Below, in pieces: positions 11,346-22,145 of a DNA stretch of 64,000 bases. A model generated the notes under the pieces. That model had not been told where the DNA came from and did not search any database. It saw nothing but the letters and a program-made list of their open reading frames with translations. How positions within the stretch are numbered: the first letter of the stretch is position 1; the number at the start of each line of letters is the position of its first letter. The DNA is from Ascarosepion bandense (Eukaryota > Mollusca > Cephalopoda > Sepiida > Sepiidae), in contig JBBBDQ010001918.1 in the NCBI GenBank assembly GCA_037127315.1, positions 4,351,001-4,415,000 of the forward strand, read 5' to 3'. A program made the translations under genes and the position numbers.

Positions 11346-11535
11346 CAAGATGTTTATGTTTGTGTGTGTGTGTGTATGTTTATCTGTCTGTATGTCCTTT
11401 ATACAAATACACAATTTTTATCCGTTCCTCACCAAACTTCACACAAATATTTTTTAGGCGGAGTTTGAGCTCCAGAACCATGGATTAGTTTTAAAGCTTT
11501 AATTACACCCGACCAACACCGGGCTATATTGCTAG
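11072..11535 (+). mobile_element. Helitron-like non-autonomous element, 5' truncated
   Basis: Shares its body with the copies at 24.4, 27.8, 44.0 and 46.4 kb: GGCTGAACCGA, TTTACACAGTTGTACTATAA, an AATCGAAAAAATCGGGTTATAG block, and the 3' end CCGGGCTATATTGCTAG followed by T. CCCG/CGGG pair just before the CTAG end. The usual 5' start is missing. An (AT)n run (11312-11342) and a (GT)n run lie inside. No Rep or helicase frame is present. Confidence 0.65.
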
Positions 11536-12033
11536 TATTAAATAAAACATGTTCAACCTGTAAAATAATAGTAACCCCACTGTTAATAACCCTAGTAAAA
11601 TAATTTTTGAAATTTTACATTATATATATTATATATATTAGTTTTAAATTAATAATTGGATTTAATTAAATTTCAGAGGAAAATATTTTCGATGTTTACA
11701 TAAAACCGTCAATTCATGTCTACGCTTCAGTAACAATTTATTTTTAGGGAACTTTAAAATCTTCAGCTTTTCACTCAGAGGGCAGATGTCATAGAACAAC
11801 TTAGAGATTCTTGCTTTTTCAAGAATTTTCCATTTTACCTTGGGGGTTTTGTTTGTATCGTTTTACTTCCAAAAATACGCAGAAAGGGAGGTTTAGTTTC
11901 GGTACGTGTTATTTCTGAAGGAAGTTAAAAGGAAATACCAAGGCTGCCTAAAAGTATTCTTAGTAGTTCCAAGTTTGCATCTACTTCTGGAGTCAAGTTC
12001 ACTAACAATTCACTACGCCGAAGTGCCTTCCAA

Positions 12034-12079
<46 letters not shown>

Positions 12080-12290
12080 TACTATTTTCAGAGAACGGAA
12101 GTTTTTAAAAATAAATAAATAAATAAGTAAATAAAACCTGATTGAGCACTCTGGAAGGATGGTAGACTTTGAATAAACAGTAATTACTTTAGCATCTATG
12201 CATCGTTCATTCAGTAATGCATTAGAACACCCTCAGTTACTGGCTTATGTTTACATAGTATATCACACGCTAAAAGTTTACTTCTTCTAC
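11536..12290. other. Unassigned AT-rich sequence with one microsatellite
   Basis: A (TA)n run lies at about 12038-12076 and AAAT units at about 12107-12130. Nothing else was recognised. Confidence 0.4.
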
Positions 12291-12291
12291 C

Positions 12292-12345
12292 GAGTGCCTA
12301 TAGCTCAGTGGTAGAATTGCTGACGGGTTTCAATCCTGGTTAAAA
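12292..12345 (+). repeat. tRNA-like fragment
   Basis: GCCTATAGCTCAGTGGTAG followed by GGGTTTCAATCCTGG resembles the two pol III promoter boxes, but the spacing is too short for a tRNA. Probably a piece of a SINE head. Confidence 0.35.
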
Positions 12346-12393
12346 GTAATCGAATGTCTAACCGTACTGATGAAACAGATCTGTCTGCGGGTG

Positions 12394-12395
<2 letters not shown>

Positions 12396-12441
<46 letters not shown>
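12396..12441. repeat. (TA)n microsatellite
   Basis: About 23 uninterrupted TA units. Confidence 0.95.
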
Positions 12442-12444
<3 letters not shown>

Positions 12445-12567
12445 AACAATAATAGAAAAATGAAATAGGGTTAAACAAATGACTATATAAGTATGTCCTT
12501 GTTACCTCTCTGTATATGCATGTGAGTATTTTTAAACCCACACATTTAACACACGCACACTCTCTCG

Positions 12568-13179
12568 CACATCTGTGGTGCAGTGGATATCGGCTCGGAA
12601 CGAGAAATCGGAGAGCCGAGTTCAAATTCCAATAAGAATTCATTGCATTCACTTACGCTCAAATACCCTTGGGAAAAGTATTAAGCTGTCTCTTCCTTCC
12701 AGTTATGGATTAAATAACAGGACAGATTGGGTTCTATAGCCTTGGATGGCAACCAGTCTACCACAGAAAGCAATGGCAATCTACTGCGGAATACTCTTCT
12801 GCCCAGTCAGTCATGTCTCTTTCGAGACATGATCGCCCAAGCGTGTATCACTAATGGCACTTGACTGACTGAATATAATAGAAAAATGATTACGGTTTCT
12901 ACTGGGCATAAAGTGGGGGATGGGTTTTCTATTGTTGTGAAGTAATAAATTGATTCCACTTTAATTACTACTTAACAATATAATACATATCTTCTCCCTT
13001 TAGCTATGAGTCAAATTATAGGACAGATTGGGTTCTATAGCCTTGGTCAGCAACCAGTCTACCGCAGAAAGTAATTGGAACTTACTGCGGGATAATCTTC
13101 TGCCCAGTCAGTCATGTCTCGAAAGAGACATGATCGCCCAAAGCGTGTATCACATATGGCACTTAACTGACTGACTGAT
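12568..13179 (+). mobile_element. Dimeric SINE-A with target-site duplication
   Basis: Order: tRNA-like head (GTGGTGCAGTGGATATCGGC, B box GAGTTCAAATTCC), core with CTTCCTTCCAGTTATGGATT, 3' domain with the CATGTCTC/GAGACATG hairpin ending near 12875, a ~110 bp linker, and a second core plus 3' domain ending ACTGACTGACTG. The 9 bp ACTCTCTCG occurs at 12559-12567 and again at 13180-13188, so the whole dimer inserted as one unit. The linker matches that of the minus-strand dimer at 6.2-6.8 kb. Confidence 0.8.
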
Positions 13180-13492
13180 ACTCTCTCGGGCACGTATGTA
13201 TATATTAGAACTTAATGTGTTTGCACGTGTGTAACTAATTTTGCACATGTTTTGTTTTCCACACTTTTCTCTTCTTTTGACTAAGAGTCCAATACTCATC
13301 AATAGTAGATATTCAAGAGGCCGCTTCATGGACTTTCTGACACACGAAGGGATCCATTTTAGACTAGAGCTCTCTATCAACAAAAATAAAATAAAACAAA
13401 AAACAATGCAACATCATTGGTGGTCAAAGTTCTGAAGAAATTTAAGAGAAAAATATTTTGACAATTTTATTTATTAACAAATGTCCGAAATC
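13180..13492. other. Unassigned sequence
   Basis: No recognisable frame or repeat between two SINE-A copies, apart from A-rich sequence near 13385-13400. Confidence 0.4.
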
Positions 13493-13750
13493 ACCATACG
13501 GGATACACGCTTTGGGCGATCATGTCTCGGCAGAAGATTTTCCCGCAGTAGGTTGCCATTACTTTCTACGGTAGATTGGTTGTCAACCAAGGCTATATAA
13601 ACCATTTGCTATTGAACCCATAGCTGGAGGGAGAATAGAAGGATTAATACCTATCCCAAGGGTATTTGTGCGTAAGTGAATTGAAATGCAAGGAATTCAA
13701 CTGGAATTCGAACTCGGCACCCCGATTTGTCGTTCCGAGTCGATATGGTA
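13493..13750 (-). mobile_element. SINE-A
   Basis: Reverse-oriented copy with the 3' domain (GATACACGCTTTGGGCGATC) on the left and the tRNA-like head with GGAATTCGAACTCGG on the right. The hairpin is damaged: one arm is deleted, joining TCTCGG to CAGAAGATTT. Confidence 0.8.
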
Positions 13751-13754
13751 CGCG

Positions 13755-15301
13755 ACTGAAAAAGAAAAAAAAGAGAAACTATGGAGAAAAAAATAGATAA
13801 AAAAATAGACGAAGGAAATAATATGAAAGAACAAGTAGTAAACTGAATATAGAAGAGAATTGTTATGATGGAAAAGGCAAAAATACTAGACGAAAAGAAT
13901 AAAATAGAATGAAAAAGAATGAAAGACAGAAAGATGCTTGAAATAACAAGCACGAATGAAAAGAAGGATAAAGTTGAACTGAGAAGAAAATGAAAGAAAA
14001 AATAGAATAGACATAATGGAAAGGGCAAGAAATAACACATGAAAAGAAAGAAAGAAACAAAAAAGAAAGAAAGAAAGGCCCAGGAAATGTAAGTAAGAGA
14101 TAACGAAAGGCTGGATAAAGTTGAACATAGAAGAAAATGATAGAAAATCTAAAGTACTGACATAATGGAAAAAGCAAGAAATAGTAGATAAACAATAGAA
14201 AAAAAAAAGGAAGGAAGGAAGGAAAAGAAGAAAGAAAGAACAGGAAGGAAGGAAGGAAGGAAGGAAGGAAGGAAGGAAGGAAGGAAGGATTCACGAAATA
14301 ATAAGAACGAAAAGGTCAAAGCTGATCCTAAAAATGAAAGAAAAATAAAGAATTGACATAATGGAAAAAGCAAGAAATAGTAGATAAACAATAGAAAAAA
14401 AAGGAAGGAAAGCAGAAAAAGAAGAAAGAAAGAACAGGAAGGAAGGAAGGAAGGAAGGAAGGAAGGATTCACGAAATAATAAGAACGAAAAGGTCAAAGC
14501 TGATCCTAAAAATGAAAGAAAAATAAAGAATTGACATAATGGAAAAAGCAAGAAACAGTATGTGAAAAAGAAGGAAGGAAGGAAGGAAGGAAGGAAATAA
14601 TAAGAAAGAATAAAAAAGAGGACAAATTTGAACATAGAAAAAATTAAAGTAAAAAGAAAGGATTGACATGATAAAGAAAGCAAGAAATAATAAATGAATA
14701 AGAAAGAATGAAAAAAGAATGAAAGAAAGAAAAAGAAATCACTGAAATCAATAAACAAAAATGTAGAAGAAAGAAATGACATAGCAGGAAGCAATATTAA
14801 TAAATAAATAAACAAATAAATAAATAGTGAAAGATATTTACATAAAACAATAAATGAGTAAAAAAACGAAAGAAAGGTAAGAAAAGAAAGACACAGGAAA
14901 TAACAAAGCGGAAACAAATAAAGGAAGGAAGGAAAAAGCGAACATGAGAAAAGAAAAGTCAAAAGAAACAAAGACAAGAAAGGAAAAAAGAGGAAAAAAA
15001 GAAGACACCGGAAATAGAAAACAAAAAGAATAGAAGGAAGGCGGAAAGTAAAAGTGAAAAATGAGGCAAAAACAGACAAAAGAAAGAAAGCAATTCACGG
15101 AAAGAAACAAAAAAAAAAAAATGAAAGAAAAACAGAAGACATAACCACATAGGAAGAAGGGAAGGAATGAAAAACACATAAGAGAAAATCAGGAAACAGC
15201 AAACAGGGGAAAGAAAAAAAGAAACTAATTCGAAGAAAGAAAGAAAGAAAGAAAGAAGTAATTTTAAGAAAGAAAGAAAGAAAGAAAGAAAAAAGTAATT
15301 C

Positions 15302-15338
<37 letters not shown>

Positions 15339-15378
15339 AAAAGAAAGAAAAAATAATTCGAAGAAAGAAAAATAATTC

Positions 15379-15409
<31 letters not shown>

Positions 15410-15517
15410 AATAATTCGAAGAAAGAAAGAAAGAAAAAAGATAGAAAGACACAAGAAATGCTAAAAAAGGCAAGTATGGAAGGAACGTAGAAAGCGTGAG
15501 TAAATGAGAAAAGAGTA

Positions 15518-15554
<37 letters not shown>

Positions 15555-15720
15555 AGCAATTAAAAAAAGAAAGAATGACAAAAGAGAGAAAAACGTGAGA
15601 AGTAACTGAAAACAAGGAAAGAAAGCAAAATGCATAAATAGAAATCAAGAAAGAAGAGACAAAAGAACGAAAAAAAGAAAAAAGAAAGAACGGATGAAAA
15701 GAAGAAAGAAACTAAAATAA
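13755..15720. repeat. Long polypurine tract on the plus strand, (GAAA)n/(GGAA)n-based
   Basis: About 2 kb almost purely A and G. A block beginning GATTCACGAAATAATAAG occurs at about 14288 and 14466 (period near 180 bp), and TTGACATAATGG with AAGCAAGAAAT recurs at about 14003, 14155, 14351 and 14532. Pure (GAAA)n blocks dominate 15235-15560. Open frames read from the minus strand are Phe/Ser/Leu artefacts. Confidence 0.95.
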
Positions 15721-15772
15721 TGAATCACAGGAGACAGCTGTGATTTCCTTTTCCTGATTGTTTCATTTTCGT

Positions 15773-16498
15773 AATTCTATTGAGTAGGAGTAGATAGACT
15801 GAACTATCGCCCGGTTCACACTCCACCCACGTCTATTGAACAGGTGTAGAGGCTCATCCCTTGCTCCCTGTTTAGGATGTGGTTTCCGGCTTTCTCTTTT
15901 CCATTCTTTTCACTTTTCTTTTTTTTAATTCTATTGAGTAGGAGTAGATAGACTGAACTATCGCCCGGTTCACACTCCACCCACGTCTATTGAACAGGTG
16001 TAGAGGCTCATCCCTTGCTCCCTGTTTAGGATGTGGTTTCCGGCTTTCTCTTTTCCATTCTTTTCACTTTTCTTTTTTTTCTTATTATTTTTATTTATTT
16101 ATTTATTTATTCATTTATTTTTTTTCTTTTCAATTGGAGCAGATAGACTAAACTATCGCCCGGTTCACACTCCACCCACGTCTATTGAACAGGTGTAGAG
16201 GCTCATCCCTTGCTCCCTGTTTAGGATGTGGTTTCTGGCTTTCTCTTTTCCAATCTTTTCACTTTTCCTTATTTATTTATTTATTTTCAATTGGAGTAGA
16301 TAGACTGAACTATCGCCCGGTTCACACTCCACCCACGTCTATTGAACAGGTGTAAAGCTCATCCCTTGTTCCCTGTTTAGGATGTGGTTTCCGGCTTTCT
16401 CTTTTCCAATCTTTTCACTCTTACGTAGTCCCCTGCACACCAGTGGCGTCACCGCCTTGCCCGGGGTGATATGATTAAAAAAAAAAAAATAAAAAAGA
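15773..16498 (+). mobile_element. VTR element: four tandem units plus LINE-A-like tail
   Basis: Units start near 15773, 15927, 16126 and 16288. Each runs GGAGTAGATAGACTGAACTA, CGCCCGGTTCACACTCCACC, ACGTCTATTGAACAGGTG, GGCTCATCCCTTG, CTGTTTAGGATGTGGTTTC, then a pyrimidine-rich end. Units 1 and 2 appear identical over their length; unit 2 is followed by an ATTT expansion. The array ends in a tail (16421-16498: TAGTCCCCTGCACACCAGTG ... GGGGTGATATGATTAAAA) shared with LINE-A. No open frame is conserved. Confidence 0.8.
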
Positions 16499-16539
16499 TT
16501 AAAATAAAATCGTGATAGAAGAAAGTACAGAAGCTAGGT

Positions 16540-16935
16540 GAAGAGAGTAACAAAAAAGGACTACAAATAAACTGCAAAAAAACCGAATGCAAGGACATCA
16601 GCAACAAGAGCAGCCCAAAATGCCAAATACTGGTGGGGGGATACTAAACTCAAGCAGGTAAAATAATTCAAATATCAGGGAAGTGTTCTAACAGAAGACG
16701 GAAAGTGCGACACAGAGATCCGAAGGTGAATTGGCATGGCGAAGAACGCGTTTCAAAAGCTGAGTCGAGTATTAAGACGCAGGAAACTTTCACTAGAAAC
16801 AAAGAAAATAGTACCGGATTGCTATGTGATGCCAGTTCTTCAATATGGCAGTGAATACTGGACAATATCAACAAAGATGAAGGAAAAACTTGAAGCAACT
16901 GAAATGTGGTTCTAAAAAAGCCTACTGGATATAAA
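16540..16935 (+). mobile_element. LINE-B relic
   Basis: Broken frames give KYQGSVLTEDGKCDTEIRR, AFQKLSRVLRRRKLSLETK, then PVLQYGSEYWTISTKMKEK and EATEMWF, the linker and start of the C-terminal region of LINE-B. It covers a more upstream part than the other copies. A G-run at 16939-16948 and about 100 bp of unrelated sequence separate it from the next copy, which overlaps it in content, so these are two insertions or a duplication. Confidence 0.75.
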
Positions 16936-17039
16936 GTCGGGGGGGGGGTCAATTCCATATTACAATCGATATATAAACTGATCCCTCATTAATGGTCAGA
17001 GCAGTTTCTATACATTTATATTCCTGAGATCCAAAAGCA

Positions 17040-17690
17040 CAAGGATGCATTCCAGAAGCTGAGTAGAGTATTAAGAGACAGGGAAATTTCACTAGAAACA
17101 AAGAAAAGAATACTGGATTGCTATGTGATGTCAGTTCTTCAATATGGCAGTGAATGTTGGACAATATCATCAAAGATAACGAAAAAACTTGAAGCAAGTG
17201 AAATGTGCTTCTACAGAAGGATGCTGCGGATATCATGGATCGAGCATGAGAGCAATGATGAGGTTTTGAATAAGGATGGAAACGAAAAGGAAATTAATAC
17301 TGAGTATCAGGAAAAGACAGAAGCAAGTGAAATGTGGTTCTAGAGAAGGATGCTGCGGATATCATGGATCGAGCATGTGAGCAATGATGAGGTTTTAAAT
17401 AAGGATGGAAACGAAAAGGAAATTATTATTGACATCAGGAAGGGACAACTGAAGTTTCTGGGACATGCATTGAGGAAGGAGGGCTTGGAGAACCTGATAC
17501 TAACAGGCCAGAGAGAGGGAAAAAGAGACAGGGGAAAGCAACGGATAACATATTTGAAGGGCCTGAGCAGGAGGATGACAGAACGGGGACTGCGAGATGT
17601 TACAGGAGAAAGAGTGCTAAAAGCCACCAACGAAAGGGAGACGTGGAAGACCAAGATCGCCTACGTCCTGAAAGGACAAGGCACATAGAA
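17040..17690 (+). mobile_element. LINE-B C-terminal region, with internal duplication
   Basis: Best plus-strand copy. It reads AFQKLSRVLRDREISLETKK, CYVMSVLQYGSECWTISSKI, EMCFYRRMLRISWIEHESND, then after a duplicated segment QLKFLGHALRKEGLENLILT, and ends in IAYVLKGQGT and a stop at 17686-17688. Positions 17191-17319 and 17320-17448 are a 129 bp direct duplication (43 codons, frame kept), and the second copy has a TAG at its FYRR motif. It is 5' truncated and lacks the RT catalytic core. Confidence 0.8.
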
Positions 17691-17739
17691 GAAGAAAGGA
17701 AAGTGGGGATGAGGCGCCTCTCGCTCCCCCCCCACACAC

Positions 17740-18062
17740 AAAAAAAAAAGAAAGAAAAAATGAACAAAAGCAGACGTTAAAAAAGAGAACGGGTTTGTAA
17801 AAGAATATGGACAGGAAAAATCTAAAGAAGAGAAATAAACTAATCAAAATGAAGAAAAGAATGAATTACAGAATCTGAAACAAGAAAGAAAGAAGAAAAA
17901 ATAATAACGAAAACAAGAAAAAAAAACGAAAAGAAAAGAAAGAAAAATGAAAGTAAAATATAAAAACAATTGAAAATAGAGAAAGAAAAAATGAAAAGGA
18001 AAGAAAAGAAAAATTGATAAAAGAAAACAAGAAAAGAAGACAAATAAAAAAAAAAGTTCAAA
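17740..18062. repeat. Polypurine tract, plus strand
   Basis: A-rich purine sequence with AAGAAAGAA-type words, far less regular than the tract at 13.8-15.7 kb. Confidence 0.85.
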
Positions 18063-18365
18063 ATAATAAGTTTGACAATTGTATTTCATTCATTAAAATC
18101 TTCTCCGGAACGAGAAACGTCATTGAATGTCGAGAGGACGGCAAACACAAGTGCGTCTGTCTCAGAGGGCAGCTATAAGTATGCTGTCTGTTTGAGAGGC
18201 CACACTCTCCACCCAACCTCACAACAGGTGCTTGGCTTTATGTCACAAGTGCCCTCTTTCTACTTTTTTTAAAAATGTTTATCCTTTCAGTTTTCTTTAG
18301 TTGAAAATAAAATTTGAAAAGCAGAACAAGCAAAAAACATTGAATAGATAAATACGCAGGATGTT
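18063..18365. other. Unassigned sequence
   Basis: Mixed-composition sequence (GTCTGTCTCAGAGGGCAGC and neighbours) with no recognised frame or repeat. Confidence 0.35.
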
Positions 18366-18605
18366 TGTTGTGGTGCAGTAGATATCGTCACGGAATGAGA
18401 AATAGAAGAGCAGGGTTCGAATTCCACTTGAATTCCTTGCATTCACTGACGCGCTAAAACCCTTGGTAAAGGTATAAATCCGTCTCTTCTCTGTCGATCT
18501 ATGGGTTAAATAGCAGCACAGATAGCCTTGGTTGGCAACCAGTCTACCGCGGAAAGTAATGGCAACCTACAGCGGGATATTTTTTTGTCAAGTCTTTCGA
18601 GACAC
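18366..18605 (+). mobile_element. SINE-A, degenerate
   Basis: GTTGTGGTGCAGTAGATATCG head, GGGTTCGAATTCCAC B box, and a core with ACCAGTCTACCGCGGAAAG. The 3' domain is deleted to a short TCAAGTCTTTCGAGAC remnant. Confidence 0.8.
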
Positions 18606-18608
18606 ACA

Positions 18609-19027
18609 ATATTTTTTTTTTTTTTTTTTTTTAATCATATCACCCCAAGCAAGGCGATAACGCCACTGATGCGCAGGGGGCTACGTAAGGGTAAAAAGAA
18701 TGGAAAAGAGAAAGCCGGAAACCGCATCCTAAACAGGAAAAAGGGATGAGCCTCTTCACCTGTTCAATAGACGTGGGTGGAGTGTGAACCGGGCGATAGT
18801 TTAGTCTATCTACTCCAATTGGAAAAAAAAAATAAAAGAGTGAAAAGACTTGAAAAGAGAAAACCGGAAACCGCATCCTAAACAGGAAACAAGGGATGAG
18901 CCTCTTCACCTGTTCAATAGATGTGGGTGGAGTGTGAACCGGGCGATAGTTTAGTCTATCTACTCCAATTGGAAAAAAAAATAAAAGAGTGAAAAGACTT
19001 GAAAAGGGAAAACCGGAAACCGCATAT
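18609..19027 (-). mobile_element. VTR element, two units plus partial third
   Basis: On the minus strand the tail (complement of 18634-18690, with ATCATATCACCCCAAGCAAG on the plus strand) ends an array of two full units and part of a third, cut at 19027. The two full units match closely, each with ACCGGGCGATAGTTTAGTC. Confidence 0.8.
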
Positions 19028-19570
19028 ATATAGTGGAAATTGTTGTATGTGACCACCCCATACTGGTCGCATACGGCAAGTGGTCGCTCACTAAAAACTC
19101 GTGACCTATCCTCTCCACGATTGTATATCTTACTCCCCCGAATGTACATATTTTAGTATTTTACCATGTAATCTGGTAATAAATAAATGAGAAAATAAGA
19201 TGATCTAACCTTGAAAAAAATTATTCAGCATAATTATTTTTTTAACATTAAAAACTTATTTACAAAGGTTAACTAAAGAAACAGAAAGTAATTCTTCACA
19301 CTGGCGTAAGCTTAAAAAATCAGTTAATGCAGGTTGGTGTTTTATTTTATTTTATTTTTTGTAATGTGACCACTTTGGATTCTAATTGATGTTGGCACTT
19401 ATGTATTTGGTCCATCATTTCTTGGTCTTCATGAACAAAAGCAGTGATAGTAAAAGAGAATCTGCGATAATATATGGAAAAATAAGCAAACATGCAAGAA
19501 AGAATGACAACAATCAGGGGAGAGAGAGAGAGAGAGACAGAGTAAAACGATCGAGAAAAATAAAGGTAAT
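19028..19570. other. Unassigned sequence
   Basis: AT-rich. A short (GA)n run lies at 19517-19535. No frame was recognised. Confidence 0.4.
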
Positions 19571-20225
19571 GAAAACCACATCCTAAACAGGAAACAAGGG
19601 ATGAGCCTCTACACCTGTTCAAAAGACGTGGGGGGAGTGTGAACCGGGCGACAGTTAAGTCTATCTACTCCAATTGAGAACAAAAAAAAAAGAAAAAAAG
19701 TGAAAGATTGGGAAAAAAAGAAAGCCGGGAACCACATCCTAAACAGGAAACAAGGGATGAGCCTCTACACCTGTTCAAAAGACGTGGGGGGGAATGTGAA
19801 CCGGGCGACAGTTAAGTCTATCTACTCCAATTGAGAACAAAAAAGAAAAAAAGTGAAAGATTGGGAAAAAAAAGAAAGCCGGGAACCACATCCTAAACAG
19901 GAAACATGGATGAGCCTCTACACCTGTTCAAAAGACGTGGGGGGAGTGTGAACCGGGCGACAGTTAAGTCTATCTACTCCAATTGAGAACAAAAAAAAAG
20001 AAAAAAAGTGAAAGATTGGGAAAAAAAAGAAAGCCGGAAACCACATCCTAAACAGGAAACAAGGGATGAGCCTCTACACCTGTTCAAAAGACGTGGGTGG
20101 AGTGTGAACTGGGCGATAGTTAAGTCTATCTACTCCATTTGAAAAAAAAAAAAAAGAAAAAACAAAAAAAAGTGAAAGAAGATTGGAAAAGCCGGGCACC
20201 ACATCCTAAACAGGAAACAAGGGAT
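19571..20225 (-). mobile_element. VTR array without tail, about four units
   Basis: Four minus-strand units, each with CCACATCCTAAACAGGAAAC and AGACGTGG, and a fifth cut at 20225. Units 1-3 share private changes (GACGTGGGGG, GCGACAGTTAAGTC), showing local homogenisation. The LINE-like tail is absent at both ends, so this is a truncated copy or an array expanded in place. Confidence 0.75.
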
Positions 20226-20312
20226 CTATTATCTATATATCTAGAAATTGTCTATCTAGTATCTATTATCTATATATCTAGAAACTGTCTTTCTAGTGTC
20301 TATTATTTGAGT
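20226..20312. repeat. Short tandem repeat, about 56 bp
   Basis: CTATTATCTATATATCTAG and the following bases are repeated once with minor changes. Confidence 0.6.
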
Positions 20313-21616
20313 TATTAAAAAGAGAACTGTTTTTTGTTAAAGTAGAATTTTTTAGAAAAACCTTAATTAAGTCACAACTTGTAGTATGAAATAAAGATAA
20401 AATTAGAGATAAAATATAAAGAGAAACAGAGTTCATACAATTGAAACTGATACCGTTGTACAAAGATTCGTAGGGATTAAATAAAAATACGAAATAAAAT
20501 AAAAACACTAAATAAAATAAAAATACAAAATAAAAGTATGAAATAAAATAAACATAAAAATCTCCTAGGAGTCCTCTGACAGGAAAGACAGTTGACGCAT
20601 GCGCAAAAAGTGAGGCCTCCTGATGCCAAAAATAAACTCTATCTCTTTCTCTGCTGGACTTTGGATGGTAAAGACGTGCCAAACTGTCCGGGAAGGGATT
20701 TCCCCAACAAGAGGTCGTTGGAACCAAATATAAAATCAGTGTCCAAACTATCCCTCTAGTGTCTCTGTATATTTCCTTTTCTCTTTGCCTATTTATTTCA
20801 GCGGCGAAAGCTATTCAACAAGTTTTGGATGTTTAGGCGAAAGAACCAACCCAGCAGTAATAGCCATAACATTCCATAGATTACTACTATAAAAGCTTTA
20901 TCATTTCTAGAGATCTGAACTTTAGATTTTGTAATTTTAGCATGATTGTAAAAGGTTAGATCTTTAATGTGTTTGCAATTTACTGTAGTTTCATGCCTCT
21001 GATTTTGTAATATGTTACTTTTCACGTATTTAATGATTTCCACTTTTCTTGTAGACAATTATTATTATTTTTTTTTTTACTTCTTTCTTGGAGATTTTAT
21101 AAAAATATTTTTTCAGTAAAGTATCTGCTGGTCCTCCATACGTGTACACTATTTTGGCTGTTATATATACATTCACGTATGCAATATCAAACCTCATATT
21201 TTTCTCCCGGTGTTGTTTTTTCTCTGTTTGTTCTTGTTGAACATAACTATCTAAATTTCGCTTACTGACGCAGTAATTGAAGTCATAGTCAGTAAATAAT
21301 AGCAAAAATTAATTTACGCTATGCTTACTAAGCCAGCGCCTGAAAAATACTCAGGAGAAGTGGTGTATTTTAGAGCATTTAAACTTCATTTATATTTGGC
21401 AGAATAATAATAATGTAAAAACTGATTGAAATTACCATGACTTGATTAAGATAGAAACTACTTCCTGATCGTATCGTTTTCGTGCGAGATGTCTCGGATT
21501 GAATACACACTGCAAATCAGTGTGATTTCTCATCTTCAGATACTTTTATAAGTCTTCGGCAAAACAGGTTTTGTCAAGAGGAGCAGTTGTCAACAGTTTG
21601 TCAACAGGAGCAGTCA
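20313..21616. other. Unassigned AT-rich sequence
   Basis: 20480-20560 holds degenerate ATAAAATAAAAA-type repeats. The region around 20575-20720 has higher GC (ACGCATGCGC, TTGGATGGTAAAGACGTGCC) and could be the end of an unrecognised element. Minus-strand frames here show no recognised motif. Confidence 0.4.
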
Positions 21617-21740
21617 GGGGCAACTCGACGTGGTGTAATGGTCATCAAGTTAATCTTACTAAAACAATTTCGACTGGGTAGTGAATTCGATCCTCACTGA
21701 GTTCCTCATACTTTCCACATTTTACAACAATTATCTTCTC
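21617..21740 (+). mobile_element. SINE-B, diverged copy
   Basis: CGTGGTGTAATGGTCATCAAG (A box side) and GTGAATTCGATCCTCACTGAG (B box) match the head of the 10.2 kb element. The body has CTTCTCCAACCGTC in the equivalent place. Confidence 0.55.
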
Positions 21741-21859
21741 CAACCGTCTAAAACTTTTATCGTAGTGACAAATCTAGGCCGATAACCGTAAATGTATTCA
21801 TGTGTAGCATGAAGGCTTACCTTCAAAGATGTCATGTCATTATTGCACTGTCTCTGTAG

Positions 21860-22092
21860 TAGCCGGGCAATTCGCCGACGGACAGTTCACCGACGCACAA
21901 TTCAGTCAGGACAATTGGTCGACGCTTTCAGTCTTTTTAAATTCAAGCTATCATACATTTTTAGAACATCCTTCTTCTACACCCTTCCTGAAACCCCCTG
22001 TAGCCTGTTTCTCTTTCTCATAACTTATCTCCTATGTAACAGTGGCAGTAAAATGCCTTGCTTGGGACGACACGATTATAAAAAAAAATTAA
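21860..22092 (+). mobile_element. LINE-A 3' end, degenerate
   Basis: The right part (22030-22092) is a LINE-A tail: CTCCTATGTAACAGTGGCAG, ATGCCTTGCTTGGGACGA, then GATTATAAAA. Pyrimidine-rich 3' UTR-like sequence precedes it. The left edge has a short repeated motif (CAATTCGCCGACGGACAGTT) of unknown origin. Confidence 0.55.
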
Positions 22093-22145
22093 AAAATGCT
22101 CTTCAGTCGTCATCATGAAATTTATCAAGACTGAACGAGGAGACA

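Noticed and set aside
12292..12345. A tRNA gene
   Set aside because: The A-to-B box distance is too short and no acceptor stem can be formed.
7480..15648. Phe/Ser/Leu-rich 'membrane proteins' in the pyrimidine and purine tracts
   Set aside because: Translations of (CTTT)n-type sequence in several overlapping frames; no unique domain.
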